NCBI RefSeq assembly: GCF_023914155.1
Contig: NZ_JAMWYS010000036.1
Location: 186,001-250,000, forward strand
DNA: 64,000 nt
DNA from: Solitalea agri
GTDB lineage: Bacteria; Bacteroidota; Bacteroidia; Sphingobacteriales; Sphingobacteriaceae
Direction: 5' to 3'
The position numbers and the translations under genes are program-made. Below the pieces are notes generated by a model. That model was not told where the DNA came from. It worked only from the letters and a program-made list of their open reading frames with translations, and did no database searches. Positions 62,153-64,000 of the stretch are shown in pieces. Each line of letters begins with the position of its first letter. The first letter of the stretch is position 1.

Positions 62153-63541
62153 ATGAGTCAGCATTCTTCGCAATTTCTCACCGATGCCGAATTAAAGGCT
62201 TTTGATCTTGAGCATCGTCGTAAGATCAACTACAATATAAATAAATATGATACAGCCGTAGCCAGAGGTATTTCACGGTTTTTTGACCTCGAAAACTCCC
62301 GGAAGAAAGCCAATATCATTAAATGGCGTACGATTGAGAACCTTGAAAAATATTTGGTTGAATTTGAAGCCAACTTTACCCGAAAAGGAGGCAAGGTAAT
62401 TTGGGCCAATAATGCCGATGAGGCCAACAAGGAGATTCTGGAAATCTTTAAAAAACATGATGCCAAAACGATGGTAAAGTCGAAATCGATGACTACCGAA
62501 GAGATTGAACTGAATGAGTTTTTGGAACATCATGGTATTGAAGCCCTCGAAACCGACTTGGGAGAATATATTGTTCAGTTGCTGGGGCAAAAGCCTTACC
62601 ACATTGTAACGCCTGCAATGCATCTTTCTAAAGAAGATATTGCCAAACTTTTTCATGAGAAATTTGGAACACCAATAGAATCAACGCCTGAGCAGCTTAC
62701 CCAAAAAGCCAGAGAGCTTTTGCGTAATAAATACGTAACTGCCGATATAGGAATTAGTGGCGGAAATTTTTTGATTGCCGATACCGGTAGTGTTTGCTTA
62801 ACCGAGAATGAAGGTAACGCCCGTCTATCCACCACTTTTCCAAAAGTTCACATCGCAATTGTTGGTATTGAAAAGATTATACCCAGCATTTATGACCTGG
62901 ACTTATTCTGGCCCCTTTTGGCTACTCATGGTACCGGTCAGAACTTAACGGTTTATAACTCCGTTATTAGCGGTCCAAAGCAACCTGAAGAAATGGATGG
63001 TCCGGAAGAAATGTATGTGGTTTTATTGGATAATGGTCGGACAAATCTGCTGGCTCAGAAAGAACAGCGACAAGGCTTATATTGTATTCGCTGTGGGGCT
63101 TGTTTAAATGGATGCCCGGTTTATAAAAACATTGGAGGTCATTCTTACGAAACCACTTATAGTGGCCCGATCGGCTCCATTATAACACCTCATATGAGTG
63201 GAATGGAGGAGTTTAAGCATTTAAGTTATGCGTCCAGTTTATGCGGAAAATGCTCTGAAGTTTGTCCTGTTCATATTGATATTCATAAAATGTTATTGCT
63301 GAACAGGCGGGACGCAGTAAATGAAAATCTTGCACCTAAGTCGGAAATGTGGACCTGGTATTTTTGGAAGAAAGGTATGATGAAACGAAGCTTCATGAAC
63401 ATGTTAGGAGGGAAGTGGAAGTCGTTTTTTCTTAAAAAATTTGCAAGTAAAACATGGGGTAAACGACGAGAGCTTCCAGCTTTGGCTCCAAAGTCATTCA
63501 ATGAACAATGGCGCGAATTGCATAAGAATAACACTAAGTAA
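62153..63541 (+). CDS. LutB/LldF-type iron-sulfur protein (lactate utilisation)
   Basis: 462 aa. The N-terminal LUD domain (AVARGISRFFDLENSRKKAN, TMVKSKSMTTEEIELNEFLE, TADIGISGGNFLIADTGSV) is followed by two 4Fe-4S motifs (CIRCGACLNGCPVY and LCGKCSEVCPVHID) and a C-terminal basic tail. The family is LutB of the LutABC lactate dehydrogenase complex. Neither lutA nor lutC lies after it, so partners must be elsewhere or upstream functions differ. Confidence 0.92.
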   Translation: MSQHSSQFLTDAELKAFDLEHRRKINYNINKYDTAVARGISRFFDLENSRKKANIIKWRTIENLEKYLVEFEANFTRKGGKVIWANNADEANKEILEIFKKHDAKTMVKSKSMTTEEIELNEFLEHHGIEALETDLGEYIVQLLGQKPYHIVTPAMHLSKEDIAKLFHEKFGTPIESTPEQLTQKARELLRNKYVTADIGISGGNFLIADTGSVCLTENEGNARLSTTFPKVHIAIVGIEKIIPSIYDLDLFWPLLATHGTGQNLTVYNSVISGPKQPEEMDGPEEMYVVLLDNGRTNLLAQKEQRQGLYCIRCGACLNGCPVYKNIGGHSYETTYSGPIGSIITPHMSGMEEFKHLSYASSLCGKCSEVCPVHIDIHKMLLLNRRDAVNENLAPKSEMWTWYFWKKGMMKRSFMNMLGGKWKSFFLKKFASKTWGKRRELPALAPKSFNEQWRELHKNNTK

Positions 63542-63543
63542 AA

Positions 63544-63604
63544 AGTCCTCAGTCAGCAGTTGCCAGTTTGCATACTGCTGACTTGTGACTGCTGACTCAG
63601 GACT
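63544..63604. repeat. Inverted repeat between convergent genes
   Basis: AGTCCTCAGTCAGCAG (63544-63559) and CTGCTGACTCAGGACT (63589-63604) are complementary at 15 of 16 positions, with another CTGCTGACTTGTGA inside. It sits between lutB-like and the minus-strand Arc-like gene and may end both transcripts. Confidence 0.7.
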
Positions 63605-63607
63605 GAA

Positions 63608-63787
63608 TCATTCTTCTTTCTCGTTCTCGTCTTTTAACTTGAAATTCTTATTGTATTTTTTGATCGCATCGAAAAGTATATACTCAATCTGGCCATTAAC
63701 ACTTCTGAATTCAGCAGCGGCCCAACGTTCAAGCTCTTTCAGCATTTCAGGGTTCAGTCGGAGTACAAACGGTTTTTTTGCAGCCAT
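63608..63787 (-). CDS. Arc-family ribbon-helix-helix DNA-binding protein
   Basis: 59 aa from the ATG at 63787. The beta strand KKPFVLRLNPEMLKELERWA and helix EFRSVNGQIEYILFDAI match the Arc/MetJ ribbon-helix-helix fold, with the SVNGQIEYIL pattern typical of Bacteroidota members next to SPFH genes. The C-terminus is acidic and lysine-rich (KLKDENEKEE). It binds DNA as a dimer and probably represses its own operon. It follows the SPFH gene on the same strand after 29 bases. Confidence 0.85.
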   Translation of the reverse strand: MAAKKPFVLRLNPEMLKELERWAAAEFRSVNGQIEYILFDAIKKYNKNFKLKDENEKEE

Positions 63788-63816
63788 TCTTTTAAGATAT
63801 TCTAATTACTTCGGAA

Positions 63817-64000
63817 TTAATTATATAGTGTTCCGGCATTTAATACAGGGCTCACGGCTTTTTCAGCGCAAAGAACCACTAATAAGTTGCTCACCATAGC
63901 TGCTTTACGTTCCTCATCTAAATGAACAATCTCTCGTTCCGATAGCTTTTCAAGTGCCATTTGCACCATGCCCACGGCTCCTTCAACAATTTGCTTACGG
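63817..64000 (-). CDS. SPFH/band-7 protein, C-terminal fragment (5' end outside window)
   Basis: The frame is open to the window end and encodes the last 60 residues: [19 protein letters not shown], then [20 protein letters not shown] and the end NAGTLYN. This matches the C-terminal tail of Bacteroidota SPFH-domain membrane proteins, as far as I recall, and the pairing with an Arc-like gene is also typical. The SPFH domain itself lies beyond the window. The gene is incomplete. Confidence 0.65.
   Translation of the reverse strand, partial: RKQIVEGAVGMVQMALEKLSEREIVHLDEERKAAMVSNLLVVLCAEKAVSPVLNAGTLYN

Noticed and set aside
63585-63899. A 104-codon forward reading frame over the window end
   Set aside because: It is the complement of the Arc-like and SPFH genes, whose minus-strand proteins are recognisable, and it spans the inverted repeat.
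1-64000. CRISPR arrays, tRNA or rRNA genes, transposases
   Set aside because: No regular spacer-repeat array, cloverleaf-type sequence, rRNA segment or transposase frame was noticed on reading; a dedicated scan would be needed to exclude them fully.

Overview
The window reads as a chromosomal segment of a Bacteroidota bacterium, most likely of the Sphingobacteriales (Pedobacter/Solitalea-like). The basis is a SusC/SusD pair with an ECF sigma factor and FecR anti-sigma factor, LytTR two-component genes, an OstA-like protein, many secreted lipoproteins, promoter -7 boxes of the form TAnnTTTG, few Shine-Dalgarno sites and modest GC content. This placement is inference from gene families; no rRNA or tRNA gene was seen.

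Layout. (1) 1-5.0 kb: the 3' part of a GH65-type glycosidase, a Tat-exported phosphoesterase and an MHS-type MFS transporter. (2) 5.2-9.1 kb, minus strand: a four-gene type III polyketide cluster (UbiA prenyltransferase, type III PKS, methyltransferase, FAD oxidoreductase) with overlapping reading frames. (3) 9.2-11.4 kb: a small membrane protein and a fused SpmA/SpmB-like transporter. (4) 11.4-26.5 kb: an accessory region. Its flanks are single-gene, plus-strand units (DUF2975, GNAT, KOW, a broken YCII gene, DoxX, NYN, propeller lipoprotein, YdhR-like, DUF1801, RibD-like). Six copies of a 32-base element, TTATCTGAA followed by TTAG-N8-GAATCAG, lie between them, mostly just after a stop codon. 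The middle holds a LytS/LytR pair and a minus-strand peptide-export locus: HlyD adaptor, C39-peptidase ABC exporter, 38-aa membrane peptide, HTH regulator, two 59-aa double-glycine precursors, CPBP protease and two more tiny membrane peptides. The five small genes were found by reading the sequence directly. (5) 26.6-30 kb: tilS and an OstA-like protein. (6) 30-41.7 kb: ECF sigma, FecR, SusC with STN domain, SusD, two tandem TlpA-like thioredoxins and an S8 protease. A shared GGGGTAAT-N12-YGKGTW motif before fecR and before each thioredoxin gene suggests one ECF regulon. (7) 41.8-50.4 kb: cold-shock protein, MoxR ATPase, SurA-like chaperone, RdgB, a chromate-resistance group (ChrA, ChrB and a ChrB-AraC fusion), NUDIX hydrolase and isoaspartyl peptidase. 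(8) 50.6-55.5 kb: the conserved yceD-rpmF-plsX-fabH-accB-accC fatty-acid block. (9) 55.8-64 kb: tatC, rpiB, an M28 peptidase, a single-domain response regulator, a three-gene envelope cluster, a LutB-like protein, and an Arc-type ribbon-helix-helix gene next to a truncated SPFH gene.

The two most interesting systems are the peptide-export locus at 15.8-21.6 kb, whose two precursors share a W-x-Y-x6-G-x3-N-x2-A-G core, and the repeat-separated single-gene units that flank it on both sides.
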